From Rubritepida flocculans DSM 14296 (GTDB taxonomy: Bacteria; Pseudomonadota; Alphaproteobacteria; Acetobacterales; Acetobacteraceae): a stretch of DNA of 64,000 nt. The translations under genes and the position numbers were made by a program. The stretch spans positions 28,619 to 92,618 of the forward strand of contig NZ_AUDH01000012.1 of NCBI RefSeq assembly GCF_000425365.1, given 5' to 3'. The notes under the pieces are model-generated. The model saw nothing but the letters and a program-made list of their open reading frames with translations. It had not been told where the DNA came from and made no database searches. Shown in pieces: positions 19,714 to 29,078 of the stretch (its first letter is position 1; the number at the start of each line of letters is the position of its first letter).

Positions 19714-20222
19714 GCCCGCATCAGCCTGGCGAGCGCGGCGCCGGTGCCGCGGTGATGCGCGTGGCAGATGGCGATGGCCAGCGCATCGGCCGCATCCGCA
19801 CGGCGCAGCTCCGCGCCGGGCAGCAGGCGCTTCACCATCTCCTGCACCTGCTGCTTGTCCGCATGGCCGGTGCCGACCACGGCGCGCTTCACCTCCATCG
19901 CCTGGTATTCCGCGACCGGCAGCCCGGCGAGGGCGGGCGCCAGCAGCACCACGCCGCGCGCCTGGCCGAGCTTCAGCGCCGCGGCGGGGTTCTTGTTGAC
20001 GTAGGTGTGCTCCACCGCCGCCTCGTCCGGCGTCCATTGGCCGATGAGCTGCGACAGCGCCTTGTGCAGCGCGACGAGCCGCGCCGAGAGCGCCTCCGCC
20101 GGCGCGGTGCTGACGGCGCCGGCGGCCAGGAAGCGCAGGCGCGAGCCCGCGCTTTCGATCAGCCCCCAGCCCGTATGCGTCAGGCCGGGATCAAGGCCCA
20201 GGATGCGGACCGCCCCGCTCAC
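19710..20222 (-). CDS. ruvC: crossover junction endodeoxyribonuclease RuvC
   Basis: 170-residue RNase H-fold resolvase. The first catalytic Asp is in [14 protein letters not shown], the Glu in [24 protein letters not shown] sequence, and the last acids in [14 protein letters not shown]. It cuts Holliday junctions in the RuvABC complex. It starts with GTG at 20222 in a GTGA overlap with the yebC stop. Confidence 0.96.
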   Translation of the reverse strand: MSGAVRILGLDPGLTHTGWGLIESAGSRLRFLAAGAVSTAPAEALSARLVALHKALSQLIGQWTPDEAAVEHTYVNKNPAAALKLGQARGVVLLAPALAGLPVAEYQAMEVKRAVVGTGHADKQQVQEMVKRLLPGAELRRADAADALAIAICHAHHRGTGAALARLMRA

Positions 20223-20965
20223 GCCGCGGAGAGCTTGGCCATCACGGCGTCGCTCACCTCGAAATTGGCGTAGACCTGCTGCACGTCGTCATGGTCCTCG
20301 AGCACGTCGATGAGCTTGAGGACCGCCGCCGCCCCCTCCTCGTCGAGGCTGACGGTGAGGTTGGGCCGCCACTCGAGCTTCGCGCCCGCCGCCTCGCCGA
20401 AGCGGGCTTCCAGCGCGTCGCGCACGGCGTTCAGCTCCTCGGGCGCGGTGAGGATCTCGTGGCCGTCCTCGCCGCTCGTCACGTCCTGCGCGCCGGCCTC
20501 GATGGCGGCCTCGAGCATCGCATCCGCGCTCGCCGCCGCGGGCGGGTAGCGCAGCACGCCCAGACGGTCGAACTGGAAGGCCACCGTCTCGCCCAGCGCG
20601 CCGCCATGCTTGGCGAAGATGGAGCGCAGATCGCCCGCGGTGCGGTTGCGGTTGTCGGTCAGCGCCTCGACGATCAGGGCCACGCCGCCGGGGCCGCGGC
20701 CCTCGTAGCGCACCTCGGCGTAGTCCTCGCCGCCGCCGCCGCCCGTGGCCTTCTTGATCGCGCGCTCCACCGCGTCCTTCGTCATGTTCGCCTGGCGGGC
20801 GGCGGCCAGCGCCGCGCGCAGGCGCGGGTTGAAGGCGGGGTCGGGCTGGCCCTGCTTCGCGGCCACGGTGATCTCGCGGGCGAGCTTGGCGAAGATGCGG
20901 GCGCGCTTCGCGTCCTGCGCGCCCTTGCGGTGCATGATGTTCTTGAACTGGGAATGGCCGGCCAT
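20219..20965 (-). CDS. yebC: YebC/PmpR family protein
   Basis: 248 residues. The N-terminus [19 protein letters not shown] is the family hallmark, and [20 protein letters not shown] and [19 protein letters not shown] follow. Members act as DNA-binding regulators or, as recently proposed for the family, in translation of difficult sequences. The ATG at 20965 is used rather than the upstream in-frame Met because the conserved N-terminus starts there. It heads the ruv-tol transcript; the 175-base gap upstream (20966-21140) carries no gene I can support. Confidence 0.94.
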   Translation of the reverse strand: MAGHSQFKNIMHRKGAQDAKRARIFAKLAREITVAAKQGQPDPAFNPRLRAALAAARQANMTKDAVERAIKKATGGGGGEDYAEVRYEGRGPGGVALIVEALTDNRNRTAGDLRSIFAKHGGALGETVAFQFDRLGVLRYPPAAASADAMLEAAIEAGAQDVTSGEDGHEILTAPEELNAVRDALEARFGEAAGAKLEWRPNLTVSLDEEGAAAVLKLIDVLEDHDDVQQVYANFEVSDAVMAKLSAA

Positions 20966-21140
20966 GGCATGATTCTGCGAGCGGTTCGGGCCGCGGATAT
21001 AGCCGCCGGGGCCGGATTCCGCCAATCGCGCGGGGCGGCGGCCGTGGGCGGGGCCGCCTCACACGCCCGGGCTCATGTCTTGACCCGTGCGTATGGTCGC
21101 GCGGCGATGGCGGCGATGCGCTCGATGCGTCCCGGCCGCC

Positions 21141-21977
21141 TCAGGACAGGAAATCCGCCACCAGCGCGATCTGGGCGGCGTCCATCAGCGCCGGGGCATG
21201 GCCGCAGCCGGGGATGGTGGCCAGCCGCACCGAGGGGTGTTCGGCCATGCGCGCGGCCGTTTCGGGCAGCAGCAGATCCGAGCTCTCGCCGCGCAGCACC
21301 AGCACGGGGCGCTGGACCACGCCGGGCCAGAGCGCCCAGAGGTCGAGATCGGCGAGCGGCCCCAGCATCGGCTGCACGATGGCCGGGTCATAATGCAGGG
21401 CGAAGGCGCCGGACGCCGTGGCGCGGGCGGAATGCAGGGCCAGATGCCGCCATTCGGCGTCGGAGAGAGGCCCGAAGGGCGCGTGCACCCGGCGCAGATA
21501 GGCCTCGAGCGCCTCGAGGCTGCCGAAGCGCTGCGGCGTGCTCAGATAGTCGCGGATGCGCTCCAGCGCCGCCAGCGGCACGAAGGGGCCGATGTCGTTG
21601 ATCACGAAGCGGCGCATCCGCGCGCCCGGCGTGGCGCAGAGGCCCATGCCGATGAGCCCGCCCATCGAGGTGCCCACCCAGTCATGCTCGCCCAGCGCCT
21701 CCAGCAGCGGCGCCAGCGCGGCGAGATAGGCGGGAACGGCGTAGAGCGCGCCCTCGGGCAGCCAGGAGGAATGGCCGCGCCCCGGCATGTCGGGGCAGAG
21801 CACGCGCCGCCCGCGCCGGGCGAGCTCCATGGCCAGCGCGTCGAAGTCGCGCCCGTTGCGGGTCAGGCCGTGGACGCAGAGCACGGGGGCCCCCTCGGGC
21901 GGTCCCCATTCCGTCCAGCGCAGCATCGCCGGCCCGCAGGGCAGCTCCGCCCGAAGCTGCCCGATGCGCGGGCTCAC
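21141..21977 (-). CDS. alpha/beta hydrolase
   Basis: 278 residues. The oxyanion segment VLCVHGLTRNGRDFDALA, nucleophile elbow VGTSMGGLIGM (Ser), and the late GCGHAP (His) give a complete catalytic triad layout. The substrate is unknown; family members include esterases, lactonases and C-C hydrolases. The start is a GTG at 21977 in a GTGA overlap with the CoA-transferase stop; the longer upstream frame lies inside that gene and is not used. Coupling with a CaiB-type CoA transferase suggests a role in the same carboxylic-acid or ester catabolism. Confidence 0.82.
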   Translation of the reverse strand: MSPRIGQLRAELPCGPAMLRWTEWGPPEGAPVLCVHGLTRNGRDFDALAMELARRGRRVLCPDMPGRGHSSWLPEGALYAVPAYLAALAPLLEALGEHDWVGTSMGGLIGMGLCATPGARMRRFVINDIGPFVPLAALERIRDYLSTPQRFGSLEALEAYLRRVHAPFGPLSDAEWRHLALHSARATASGAFALHYDPAIVQPMLGPLADLDLWALWPGVVQRPVLVLRGESSDLLLPETAARMAEHPSVRLATIPGCGHAPALMDAAQIALVADFLS

Positions 21978-23179
21978 AGCACGCCCTTCTCGCGCAGGGC
22001 CGCGATCTCCGCCTCGCCCATGCCGAGCAGCCCGCGCAGCACCGCCTCGGTGTGTTCGCCCAGCACCGGCGGCGGCGAGCGGTAATCGGGCGGCGTGGCC
22101 GAGAGCTTCACCGGGTTGGCGATCACCTCGATCTCCGCACCCGAGCCGTGCGGCATCTTCACCACCATGCCCCGCGCCTGCACATGCGGGTCGGCGAACA
22201 CGTCCTTCAGCGTGTTGATGGGCCCGCAGCCGATCTTCTCGCGCTCCAGCGCCTCGACCCATTCGGCGGTGGTGCGCGAAGTCATGACGGGGGTGAGCGT
22301 GGCGGTCACGAGGTCGCGGTTCTCCACCCGCTTCGCGTTGGTCTGGAAGCGCGGATCCTCGAGCAGATGGGGCACGCCGAAGGCCCTGCAGAAGCGCTCG
22401 AAGGTCGGGTCGTTGCCGATGGCGAGGATGATGTAGCCGTCCTTCGTCGGAAACTCCTGGTAGGGGCTGATGTTGGGGTGCTGGTTGCCGAGCCGCGGCG
22501 GGTTCTCGCCGGTGGCGAGGTAGTTCATCCCCTGGTTGGCGAGCCAGGCCACATGCGTGTCCAGCATGCCGATGTCGATGTGCTGGCCTTCGCCGGTGCT
22601 GTGGCGGTGGTTCAGCGCGGCGAGGATGCCGATGCAGCCGTAGAGCCCGGCGAAGAGGTCCGCCACCGGCACGCCCACCTTCTGCGGGCTGCCCTTGGGC
22701 TCGCCGGTGAGGCTCATCACGCCGCCCATGGCCTGGATCAGCGCGTCATAGCCCGGGCGCGGCGCGTAGGGGCCGGTCTGCCCGAAACCGGTGATGGAGC
22801 AGTAGATCAGCCGCGGGTGCTTCGCCTTGAGCTGCTCCCAGCCCAGCCCGTATTTGGCCAGCGCGCCGACCTTGAAGTTCTCCACCAGGATGTCGCAATG
22901 CGGCAGCAGCCGGTGGATCACCGCCTGCCCCTCGGGCTTGGCGATGTCGAGCGTGACCGACTGCTTGTTGCGGTTCACGCCGAGGAAATAGGCGCTCTCC
23001 TTCGTCTCGGGCCAGAAGGGCGGCGCGAAGCCGCGCGTGTCGTCTCCCGCCTCGGGGCGCTCGATCTTGATCACCTCGGCGCCGAGGTCGCCCAGCATCT
23101 GCGTGCAGGTGGGCCCCGCGAGGACGCGGGTGAGGTCGAGGACGCGCAGCCCCTTCAGCGGGCCGGTGGACGTGGTCAT
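21974..23179 (-). CDS. CaiB/BaiF family CoA transferase
   Basis: 401-residue class III CoA transferase. It shows the N-terminal LKGLRVLDLTRVLAGPTCTQ, AEVIKIERPEAGDDTRG, the substrate loop TGFGQTGPYAPRPGYDA, and the catalytic Asp in IDIGMLDTHVAWLANQ. Such enzymes move CoA between organic acids (carnitine, formate/oxalate, itaconate, succinate types). The actual donor/acceptor is not deducible. It is co-transcribed with the hydrolase, and divergent across ~158 bases from a Bug-type receptor that may import the same kind of acid. Confidence 0.9.
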   Translation of the reverse strand: MTTSTGPLKGLRVLDLTRVLAGPTCTQMLGDLGAEVIKIERPEAGDDTRGFAPPFWPETKESAYFLGVNRNKQSVTLDIAKPEGQAVIHRLLPHCDILVENFKVGALAKYGLGWEQLKAKHPRLIYCSITGFGQTGPYAPRPGYDALIQAMGGVMSLTGEPKGSPQKVGVPVADLFAGLYGCIGILAALNHRHSTGEGQHIDIGMLDTHVAWLANQGMNYLATGENPPRLGNQHPNISPYQEFPTKDGYIILAIGNDPTFERFCRAFGVPHLLEDPRFQTNAKRVENRDLVTATLTPVMTSRTTAEWVEALEREKIGCGPINTLKDVFADPHVQARGMVVKMPHGSGAEIEVIANPVKLSATPPDYRSPPPVLGEHTEAVLRGLLGMGEAEIAALREKGVL

Positions 23180-23337
23180 GGCAAGGCTTTCCGAGTGTTC
23201 CGCCCCTTCGGTATCCGCCAGCCGGGCCGGGCGGACAAGCCCGCGGCGCGGGCGGCTTCATCCCTCCGTCATGCCGCCGTCGCGCGGCCGACATGCCTGG
23301 CCGATAGGCGCGAGGGGCGTCCCAGCCGGAGCCCGCC

Positions 23338-24306
23338 ATGCCCCTCGCCCGCCGCGCCCTTTTCGCCCTGCCCGCGCTGCTGCCCGCCCCGCTGCGCGCC
23401 CAGCCGCGCGGCGTCACGCTGATCGTGCCCTTCGCGCCGGGCGGCACCACCGACATCGCCGCGCGGCTGATCCAGGAGGCGCTGGGCCGCGCGCTCGGCG
23501 CGCCGGTGGTGGTGGAGAACCGGCCCGGCGCGGGCGGGGCTGTGGCGGCGGAGCAGGCGAAGCGCGCGCCGGCCGATGGCGGCGTCATCCTGCTCGCCAC
23601 CGCCTCCACCCATGGGGTGAACCCGGCGGTCTTCCCCGACCTGCCCTACGACGCGGAGCGCGATTTCGCGCCCGTCGCGCTGCTCGGCGTCACGCCCCAG
23701 GCGCTGGCGGTGAACCCGCGCCTGCCCGTCACCGATGTCGCGGGCTTCATCGCCCTGCTGCGCGCCGAACCGGGGCGGCACAATTTCGCCTCCGCGGGCG
23801 TGGGCTCCATCACGCATCTCGCGGGCGAGTGGTTCCGCCAGGCGGGCGGCGGGCTCGATTTCGTGCATGTCCCCTACCGCGGCGGCGGGCCCGCCCTGCA
23901 GGCGGTGGTGGCGGGCGAGGCGAGTTTCACCATCGAGACCACGGCCACGCTGGCGGGCGCCATCCGCGACGGGCGCGTGCGCGCGCTCGCGGTGGCGACG
24001 CGCGAACCTTCCCGCGCCTTCCCCGACCTGCCCACCCTGCACGAGAGCGGGCTCGCGGGTTTCAACGCCGGTTCCTGGACCATGGCGGTGGCGCCCGCCG
24101 CCACCCCCGCGCCCGTCGTGATGCGCCTCAACGCCGCCTTCAACGCCGCGCTGGCCGAGCGCGAGGTGGCCCGGCGCCTGGCCGAGATCGGCACCGAGCC
24201 GGTGACGACCAGCACGCCCGAGAGCGCGGCCGCGCATATCCGCGCAGAGATCGCCCGCTGGCGGGAGGTGGTGCGGGCCGGCAACCTCCGCCTCGAGCGG
24301 GGCTGA
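23338..24306 (+). CDS. tripartite tricarboxylate transporter receptor (Bug family)
   Basis: 322 residues with an N-terminal signal (ARRALFALPALLPAPLRAQ) and the Bug pattern: VTLIVPFAPGGTTDIAARL, VVVENRPGAGG, the central ASAGVGSITHLAGEWF, and VPYRGGGPALQAVVAG. Bug proteins bind carboxylates or amino acids in the periplasm; many are orphans without TctAB. No tctAB is present in the window. It sits 53 bases before an aldehyde dehydrogenase gene, suggesting uptake plus oxidation of one substrate family. Confidence 0.9.
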   Translation: MPLARRALFALPALLPAPLRAQPRGVTLIVPFAPGGTTDIAARLIQEALGRALGAPVVVENRPGAGGAVAAEQAKRAPADGGVILLATASTHGVNPAVFPDLPYDAERDFAPVALLGVTPQALAVNPRLPVTDVAGFIALLRAEPGRHNFASAGVGSITHLAGEWFRQAGGGLDFVHVPYRGGGPALQAVVAGEASFTIETTATLAGAIRDGRVRALAVATREPSRAFPDLPTLHESGLAGFNAGSWTMAVAPAATPAPVVMRLNAAFNAALAEREVARRLAEIGTEPVTTSTPESAAAHIRAEIARWREVVRAGNLRLERG

Positions 24307-24359
24307 GCTTTTCGCCCCGCGGCGGCGGGTGTAGGCAGGCGGGGACGGAGGATCGCCCC

Positions 24360-25871
24360 ATGCTCGACACGCCCCACCCCACCCCCGCCGGCGTCACCCT
24401 CGACGAGCGGAAACTCGCCGCCGCCCTCTCCGGGCTGCACTTCATCGGCGGGCGCTACGTTCCCGCCCTCTCGGGCAAGACCTTCGAGGTCGTGAACCCC
24501 GCCACCGGCGAGCCCGTGGCCAAGGCCGCCGAGGGCGACGCCGCCGATGTGGACGCCGCGGTGCGCGACGCCGCGCGCGCCCAGAAGGAATGGGCGAAGA
24601 TGCCCGCGCGCAAGCGCGGCGCGCTGGTGCATCAATGCGCCGCCCTGCTGAAGGAGCACCAGGAGGAGCTCGCGCGCCTCATCGCGCTCGAGACCGGCAA
24701 GGCGCTGCGCACGGAAAGCCGCGTCGAGGCGGGCGTGGTGGCCGACATCTTCGAGTTCTACGGCGGCCTCGGGAGCGAGCTGAAGGGCGAGAGCGTGCCC
24801 TTCGCGCCAAACGTGCTCAGCGTCACGGTGCGCGAGCCGCTCGGCGTGGTCGGCGCCATCATCCCCTGGAACGTGCCGATGCTGCTGATGGCGCTGAAGG
24901 TCGCGCCGGCGCTGGTGGCGGGGAATACGGTGGTGGTGAAGTCGGCCGAGGAGGCGCCGCTCGCCGTGCTGCGCATCTGCGAGCTGATGAACCGCGTGCT
25001 GCCGCCGGGCTGCTTCAACATGCTCTCGGGCTTCGGCCCCGAGTGCGGCGCGCCGCTGGTGGCGCACCCCCTGGTGCGCAAGGTGACCTTCACGGGTTCC
25101 GTCGAGACGGGGAAGATCGTGGCCAAGGCGGCGGCCGAGAAGCTCGTGCCGGTGACGCTCGAGCTCGGCGGCAAATCGCCCATGATCGTCTTCGCCGACT
25201 GCGACTTCGCCAAGACGGTGCAGGGCGCGCTGACCTCGATGCGCTTCACGCGCCAGGGCCAGTCCTGCACCGCGGCCTCGCGCATCTATGTCGAGCGGCC
25301 GATCTTCGACCGCTTCGTGGCCGAGATGAAGAAGGCCGTGGACGCGATGGTGATGGGCGACCCGCTGGACGAGAAGACGGACATCGGCACCATCATCTCG
25401 CCCGGCCAGTTCGAGAAGGTGCAGGCCTATATCGAGGAAGGAAAGCGCACGCCGGGCGCGGTCGCGCACGAGTGCAGCGCCCTGCCGAAGGATCCCGCGC
25501 TGAAGAAGGGCCTCTTCCTGCGCCCCGTGATCTTCACCGGGCTGACCAAGGAGAGCCGGCTGGTGCGGGAGGAAATCTTCGGCCCCGTCACCGTCATCCA
25601 GCCCTTCGACGACGCCGAGTCGGTGCTGGCCGAGGCGAACGACAGCGACTACGGCCTCGCCGCCAGCCTCTGGACGAACAACCTGAAGGTGGCGCTCGAC
25701 CTCGCGCACCGGCTGGAGGCGGGGCTGGTGCAGGTCAACCAGAACCTCGTGGTGCAGGCGAATCTCAGCTACGGCGGCGTGAAGTCGAGCGGGCTCGGCA
25801 AGGAGGCCTCGCTGGAGGCGATGCTCGAGCACTTCACCCACAAGAAGACCATCATGGTGAACATGGGCTGA
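24360..25871 (+). CDS. NAD(P)-dependent aldehyde dehydrogenase
   Basis: 503 residues, full family length. The cofactor region IIPWNVPMLLMALKVAPALV, catalytic Glu in LELGGKSP and catalytic Cys in RQGQSCTAASR are all present, along with EEIFGPV near the C-terminus. It oxidises an unspecified aldehyde to the acid. The start is the ATG at 24360. The stop TGA shares its A with the first base of a full-length copy of the three-hairpin repeat. Confidence 0.9.
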   Translation: MLDTPHPTPAGVTLDERKLAAALSGLHFIGGRYVPALSGKTFEVVNPATGEPVAKAAEGDAADVDAAVRDAARAQKEWAKMPARKRGALVHQCAALLKEHQEELARLIALETGKALRTESRVEAGVVADIFEFYGGLGSELKGESVPFAPNVLSVTVREPLGVVGAIIPWNVPMLLMALKVAPALVAGNTVVVKSAEEAPLAVLRICELMNRVLPPGCFNMLSGFGPECGAPLVAHPLVRKVTFTGSVETGKIVAKAAAEKLVPVTLELGGKSPMIVFADCDFAKTVQGALTSMRFTRQGQSCTAASRIYVERPIFDRFVAEMKKAVDAMVMGDPLDEKTDIGTIISPGQFEKVQAYIEEGKRTPGAVAHECSALPKDPALKKGLFLRPVIFTGLTKESRLVREEIFGPVTVIQPFDDAESVLAEANDSDYGLAASLWTNNLKVALDLAHRLEAGLVQVNQNLVVQANLSYGGVKSSGLGKEASLEAMLEHFTHKKTIMVNMG

Positions 25872-26032
25872 TACGGTCGGCATGACATGCCGACCGTATC
25901 GCGCGCAGGGTTGACGGGCGCCCATCGAAGCTTTGCTTCGATGGGACCCGGTGTGGCGGCTGCGCGCCAAAACAAGGTCATGCCAGCGGCCGCACCGCCT
26001 CCGCAGGAGTCGCAATCAGCGGCCGCTGGTAT
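25871..26032 (+). repeat. three-hairpin repeat, full copy 1 (162 bp)
   Basis: Three stems. Hairpin 1 (25871-25899) is a perfect 13-bp inverted repeat ATACGGTCGGCAT/ATGCCGACCGTAT with loop GAC. Hairpin 2 (25921-25945) has arms CCCATCGAAGC/GCTTCGATGGG with loop TTT. Hairpin 3 (25980-26032, 53 nt) has arms ATGCCAGCGGCCGC/GCGGCCGCTGGTAT with a 25-base loop containing CAGGAGT. The element starts at the A of the aldehyde dehydrogenase TGA and ends before another TGA. The outermost sequences form an imperfect terminal inverted repeat. Open frames through it are shadows, not genes. Confidence 0.9.
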
Positions 26033-26058
26033 GAGCGGGCGGGAGCGCGCGGAGCGTA

Positions 26059-26085
26059 ATACGGGCGGCGTGACCGCCGCCCGCC
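26059..26085 (+). repeat. solitary hairpin-1 unit of the repeat family
   Basis: ATACGGGCGGCG-TGA-CCGCCGCCCG, directly before the stop of the convergent TonB-receptor gene. It resembles hairpin 1 of the full element. Placed between convergent genes, it could serve as a bidirectional terminator. With copy 1 it brackets the whole intergenic region. Confidence 0.65.
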
Positions 26086-28029
26086 TCAGAACGCGAATCG
26101 CGTCCCTGCCAGCACCGTCCGCCCCGGGATCTGGAAGCCGTTGACCGGCTCGAAGGCGCTGTCCGTCAGGTTGCGCGCCTCGAGGAAGGCCGTGACCTCG
26201 GGCGTGATCCGGTAGCTCGCCGCGAGGTTCAGGATGGTGCCGCTCTTGTTCCGCCGCGGCGCGGAGACGCTCGCGCCGCTGTTGAGATAGGTGGCGAAGG
26301 GCCCTTCCTGGCTGCGGCCGGTGAACTGGAGCTGCGGCGTGATCACCAGTCGCTCGATGGGCGTGATGCGCGCCGAGAGGCTCACCACATGCTCGGGCCG
26401 GCGCGGCAGCGGGCGCTGGGTGCGCGCGTCCACCGCGCTCGTCAGGGTCCAGGCCGCCTCGGCCGTCAGCCAGGGGAAGGGGCGCAGCGCCGCCACCAGC
26501 TCCGCGCCATGGATGTTCGCGCGGTCCACGTTCACCAGCGTGCTGAACTGCGCGTTGAAGGCGATGAGATCGCGCACGCGCGACTGGAAGAAGGTCCAGC
26601 CCAGCGTCGCGAAGTCGGGCCGGCCGAAGGCGGGCAGGTCCATCTCCGCGCCGAACTCGTAGCCGAGGCTGCGCTCGGGCCGCAGGTTCGGGTTGCCGAT
26701 GAAGGTGGTGCCCGTCCGGCCGAAGCGCTGGAACAGCGAGGGCGCGTTGAAGCCCGAGCCGCCCGCGGCGCGCAGCCGCAGGTGGAACTCCGGCACGTGA
26801 TAGACGAAGCCCACCCGCCAGGTCGTCTCGCCCTCGAAGCCGCCCACATGGTCGTGCCGCAGCCCGGCCGTGAGGTCGAGCCGCTCCCACAGCCGGTATT
26901 GCACGGCGAGGTGCCCGGCCGTCGTGTCCTGCTTGGCGTTCACGCGGGTCTGGAAGGGGGCGCTGCCGTAGAGGCTGCGCGCCTCCTCCTGACTCCAGTT
27001 CGCGCCGAAGCTGAGCGCCCCCTGCCGCGCGGCGCCGAGATCGGGCAGGCGCACCACATTGCCCCAGTCGAGCGTCAGCCGCTCGCCCCGGTAGAGGTCG
27101 CGCGTGGTGGCGCGGCTGAGCAGATCGGGCAGGTTGGAATAGGCGCGGCGGTCCTGGGTGTAGGCGAGGCGCAGCCCCGTGGTCCAGGCGCCGTCGAACA
27201 GCCGCGTCTCGGCGCGCGCCTGGCCGAACCAGCGCCGGTCGTCGCCCGTGTAGTTGGGGTCGTCGCGCGGCACGCTGTCCAGGCCGAAGCGGTTCTGCCG
27301 GTAGCGGAACAGCCCCTCGATGCGCGTGCCCTCGATGGGCGTGAAGCCGAGCCGCGCCGTGGCCGCGCTGGCGGAGACGCCATCGCGCTCGCGCAGCGTG
27401 TTCACGAAGCGCTCGGCGGTGGCGTTGCTGCCGCGGGTGGAGAGGTTGTTCACGCTGGCCAGGTAGTCGAAGCGCCCGAGCGTGCCCGCGGCGCCCAGGC
27501 CGCCGCGGAAGGTGGCGTTGGAGCCGCCGGCCGCCTCGCCATAGGGCGCGAAGGCGCGGTCCGCCGGCGCGCGGCGGGTGACGAGGTTGACCACGCCCCC
27601 CAGCGCCGCCGCCCCGTAGAGCGAGGAGGCCGGGCCGCGCAGCACCTCGATGCGCTCGATGTCGAAGAGCAGGTCATTGCCGAAGTTGAACTCGTTGTTC
27701 GGCGCGGAGGGGTCGTTCAGCGGCACGCCATCCAGCAGCACCAGTGTGGAGCGGCTGGAATTGCCGCGCAGGAACACCGACGTCTGCTGCCCGAAGCCGC
27801 CATTGGGCGCGATGCGCAGCCCGGGCACGGCGGCCAGCGCCTCGGCCAGCGTGGCGTAGCCGCGCTCCTCGATCTGCTGACGGGTGATGACGGTGATGGC
27901 GGCGGGCACGCGCTCGAGCGGCGTGGGCACGCGGGTGGCGGTGACGATGGTGTCCGGGATCGCGGTCTGCGCGAATCCGGGCGTGATGGCGGCGAGCATG
28001 GCCGCGGTGGAGAGCAGGAGCCTGCGCAT
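26086..28029 (-). CDS. btuB: TonB-dependent outer-membrane receptor, cobalamin (BtuB) type
   Basis: 647 residues. A signal peptide (RRLLLSTAAMLAAITPGFA) precedes the TonB box region (DTIVTATRVP). The plug domain has VFLRGNSSRSTLVLLDGVPL and IERIEVLRGPASSLYGAAAL; the rest is a beta barrel that ends in the aromatic TRFAF typical of outer-membrane barrels. Substrate assignment to vitamin B12 or a corrinoid rests on the cobalamin riboswitch directly upstream, not only on the protein. No btuCDF or cobalamin biosynthesis gene lies in the window. The N-terminus follows the leader RNA by about 120 bases. Confidence 0.9.
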   Translation of the reverse strand: MRRLLLSTAAMLAAITPGFAQTAIPDTIVTATRVPTPLERVPAAITVITRQQIEERGYATLAEALAAVPGLRIAPNGGFGQQTSVFLRGNSSRSTLVLLDGVPLNDPSAPNNEFNFGNDLLFDIERIEVLRGPASSLYGAAALGGVVNLVTRRAPADRAFAPYGEAAGGSNATFRGGLGAAGTLGRFDYLASVNNLSTRGSNATAERFVNTLRERDGVSASAATARLGFTPIEGTRIEGLFRYRQNRFGLDSVPRDDPNYTGDDRRWFGQARAETRLFDGAWTTGLRLAYTQDRRAYSNLPDLLSRATTRDLYRGERLTLDWGNVVRLPDLGAARQGALSFGANWSQEEARSLYGSAPFQTRVNAKQDTTAGHLAVQYRLWERLDLTAGLRHDHVGGFEGETTWRVGFVYHVPEFHLRLRAAGGSGFNAPSLFQRFGRTGTTFIGNPNLRPERSLGYEFGAEMDLPAFGRPDFATLGWTFFQSRVRDLIAFNAQFSTLVNVDRANIHGAELVAALRPFPWLTAEAAWTLTSAVDARTQRPLPRRPEHVVSLSARITPIERLVITPQLQFTGRSQEGPFATYLNSGASVSAPRRNKSGTILNLAASYRITPEVTAFLEARNLTDSAFEPVNGFQIPGRTVLAGTRFAF

Positions 28030-28149
28030 GGGTTCCCCCTGGCTGCGCGTGACGACATGCCGCGCAAAGCGAGGGCCCCGCGCGACGGCTGGCGTCGAGC
28101 CCGCAAACGGAACAGGGTTCCGTGGCGCCGGTGCACCCCGCCCGGCACG

Positions 28150-28347
28150 CGCGAGAACAACTCTGCGCCGGCCGGTCTCCTGGCTCGCGGGTCACCGCCT
28201 CGGCCCGCCTTCTCGCCCCCCCGGCAGGGAGCAATGGCAGATGGGGCCGAGGCTCTCCGCCTACAGTTGCGGGGGCAGCCGCGGATTGAGGGAGGGGGCC
28301 TCCCCGTCGCGCGTTCCCGTTTCACCCCTCATCGGGGCACCGGCGCA
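28150..28347 (-). promoter_or_regulatory. cobalamin (AdoCbl/B12) riboswitch
   Basis: Read on the minus strand, the conserved elements occur in the right order. They are GGTGCC at 28341-28336, then GATGAGGGGTGAAACGGGAA, then GCTGCCCCCGCAACTGTA at 28279-28262, then a TGCCATTG segment, and finally the B12 box AGCCAGGAGACCGGCC at 28185-28170. These are the hallmark blocks of the cobalamin aptamer. It controls the btuB-like gene that starts at 28029, most likely repressing it when cobalamin binds. The outer limits are approximate. It fills most of the 367-base gap between the receptor gene and exoD. Confidence 0.92.
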
Positions 28348-28396
28348 TGGCCGCAGTGTTAACGCGGCCCGGGGCGGGGGCGGAAGGGGGGGAAAG

Positions 28397-29032
28397 TCAG
28401 AACACCCAGCCCAGCGCCTTGATGCCCACCCAGACCAGCGCGCCGATCACCGCGGTGGCGAAGAGGCAGCCGGCGAGGGTGAGGGCGGCGCCGATCCCCA
28501 CCACGCGGCTGTCGGCCTCCACCACGCCGAGCGCCATGACGATGTTGCCGAAGGCCGGCGGGCCGTTGGTGCCGGGGCCGGGCAGGATGAGCATGGCCGC
28601 GCAATAGACGGTGAGCCAGCCCACGATCTTGTCCCCCGTCGGGCCCGTGAAGAAGCCCGGGCGCGGCTTCACGAAGCGCTCCACCTTGCCGAGCCAGGTG
28701 GAGGAGGCGGAAGCCAGGCGCAGCAGATCCTCGCGCTTGATGGACTGGCGCGCGATGAAGCGCGGCAGCTTCGGCACGCGCCGCCCCATGCCCATCTGCA
28801 CGCCGAGGATCAGCATGGGAATGCCGAAGACGCTCGCCATGCCCGGCAGCAGCGAGGGCAGGCAGAGCAGCAGGATGAGCAGGCCGAAGGCGCGGTCGCC
28901 GAAGGCTTCCGCCATCTCGCCCAGCGTGATTCGCGCGCCCGGGAACTGCCCGGCCACCTGGTTCACGATGCGCGAGATGGGCGCGCTTTCGTCCGCGTGC
29001 ACGCCCTCGGGGGCGGGGGGGCTGCCGTGCAA
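28397..29032 (-). CDS. exoD: ExoD family membrane protein
   Basis: 211 residues with an amphipathic N-terminal half (ITLGEMAEAFGDRAFGLLIL) and at least four hydrophobic helices, including LPSLLPGMASVFGIPMLILG, the arrangement of ExoD proteins named from rhizobial exopolysaccharide mutants. The biochemical role is not established. The frame opens with a TTG at 29032 after AGGACACAGG; a GTG at 29002 is the alternative start. A perfect 20-bp palindrome lies just upstream. Confidence 0.8.
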   Translation of the reverse strand: MHGSPPAPEGVHADESAPISRIVNQVAGQFPGARITLGEMAEAFGDRAFGLLILLLCLPSLLPGMASVFGIPMLILGVQMGMGRRVPKLPRFIARQSIKREDLLRLASASSTWLGKVERFVKPRPGFFTGPTGDKIVGWLTVYCAAMLILPGPGTNGPPAFGNIVMALGVVEADSRVVGIGAALTLAGCLFATAVIGALVWVGIKALGWVF

Positions 29033-29078
29033 AACCTGTGTCCTGTCCGTATCCTCGGCCCGCCCGGGGGCGCGCGCG

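Noticed and set aside
20966..21140. Possible promoter TTGACC near 21080 on the plus strand
   Set aside because: No plus-strand gene follows; the next frame is the 3' end of a minus-strand gene.
25887..26144. Short open frames across the repeats, with similar peptides at 31943, 31460 (minus) and 60610 (minus)
   Set aside because: Similar peptides recur only because the DNA repeat is the same. The frames cross hairpins and have no ribosome-binding sites or conserved protein features.
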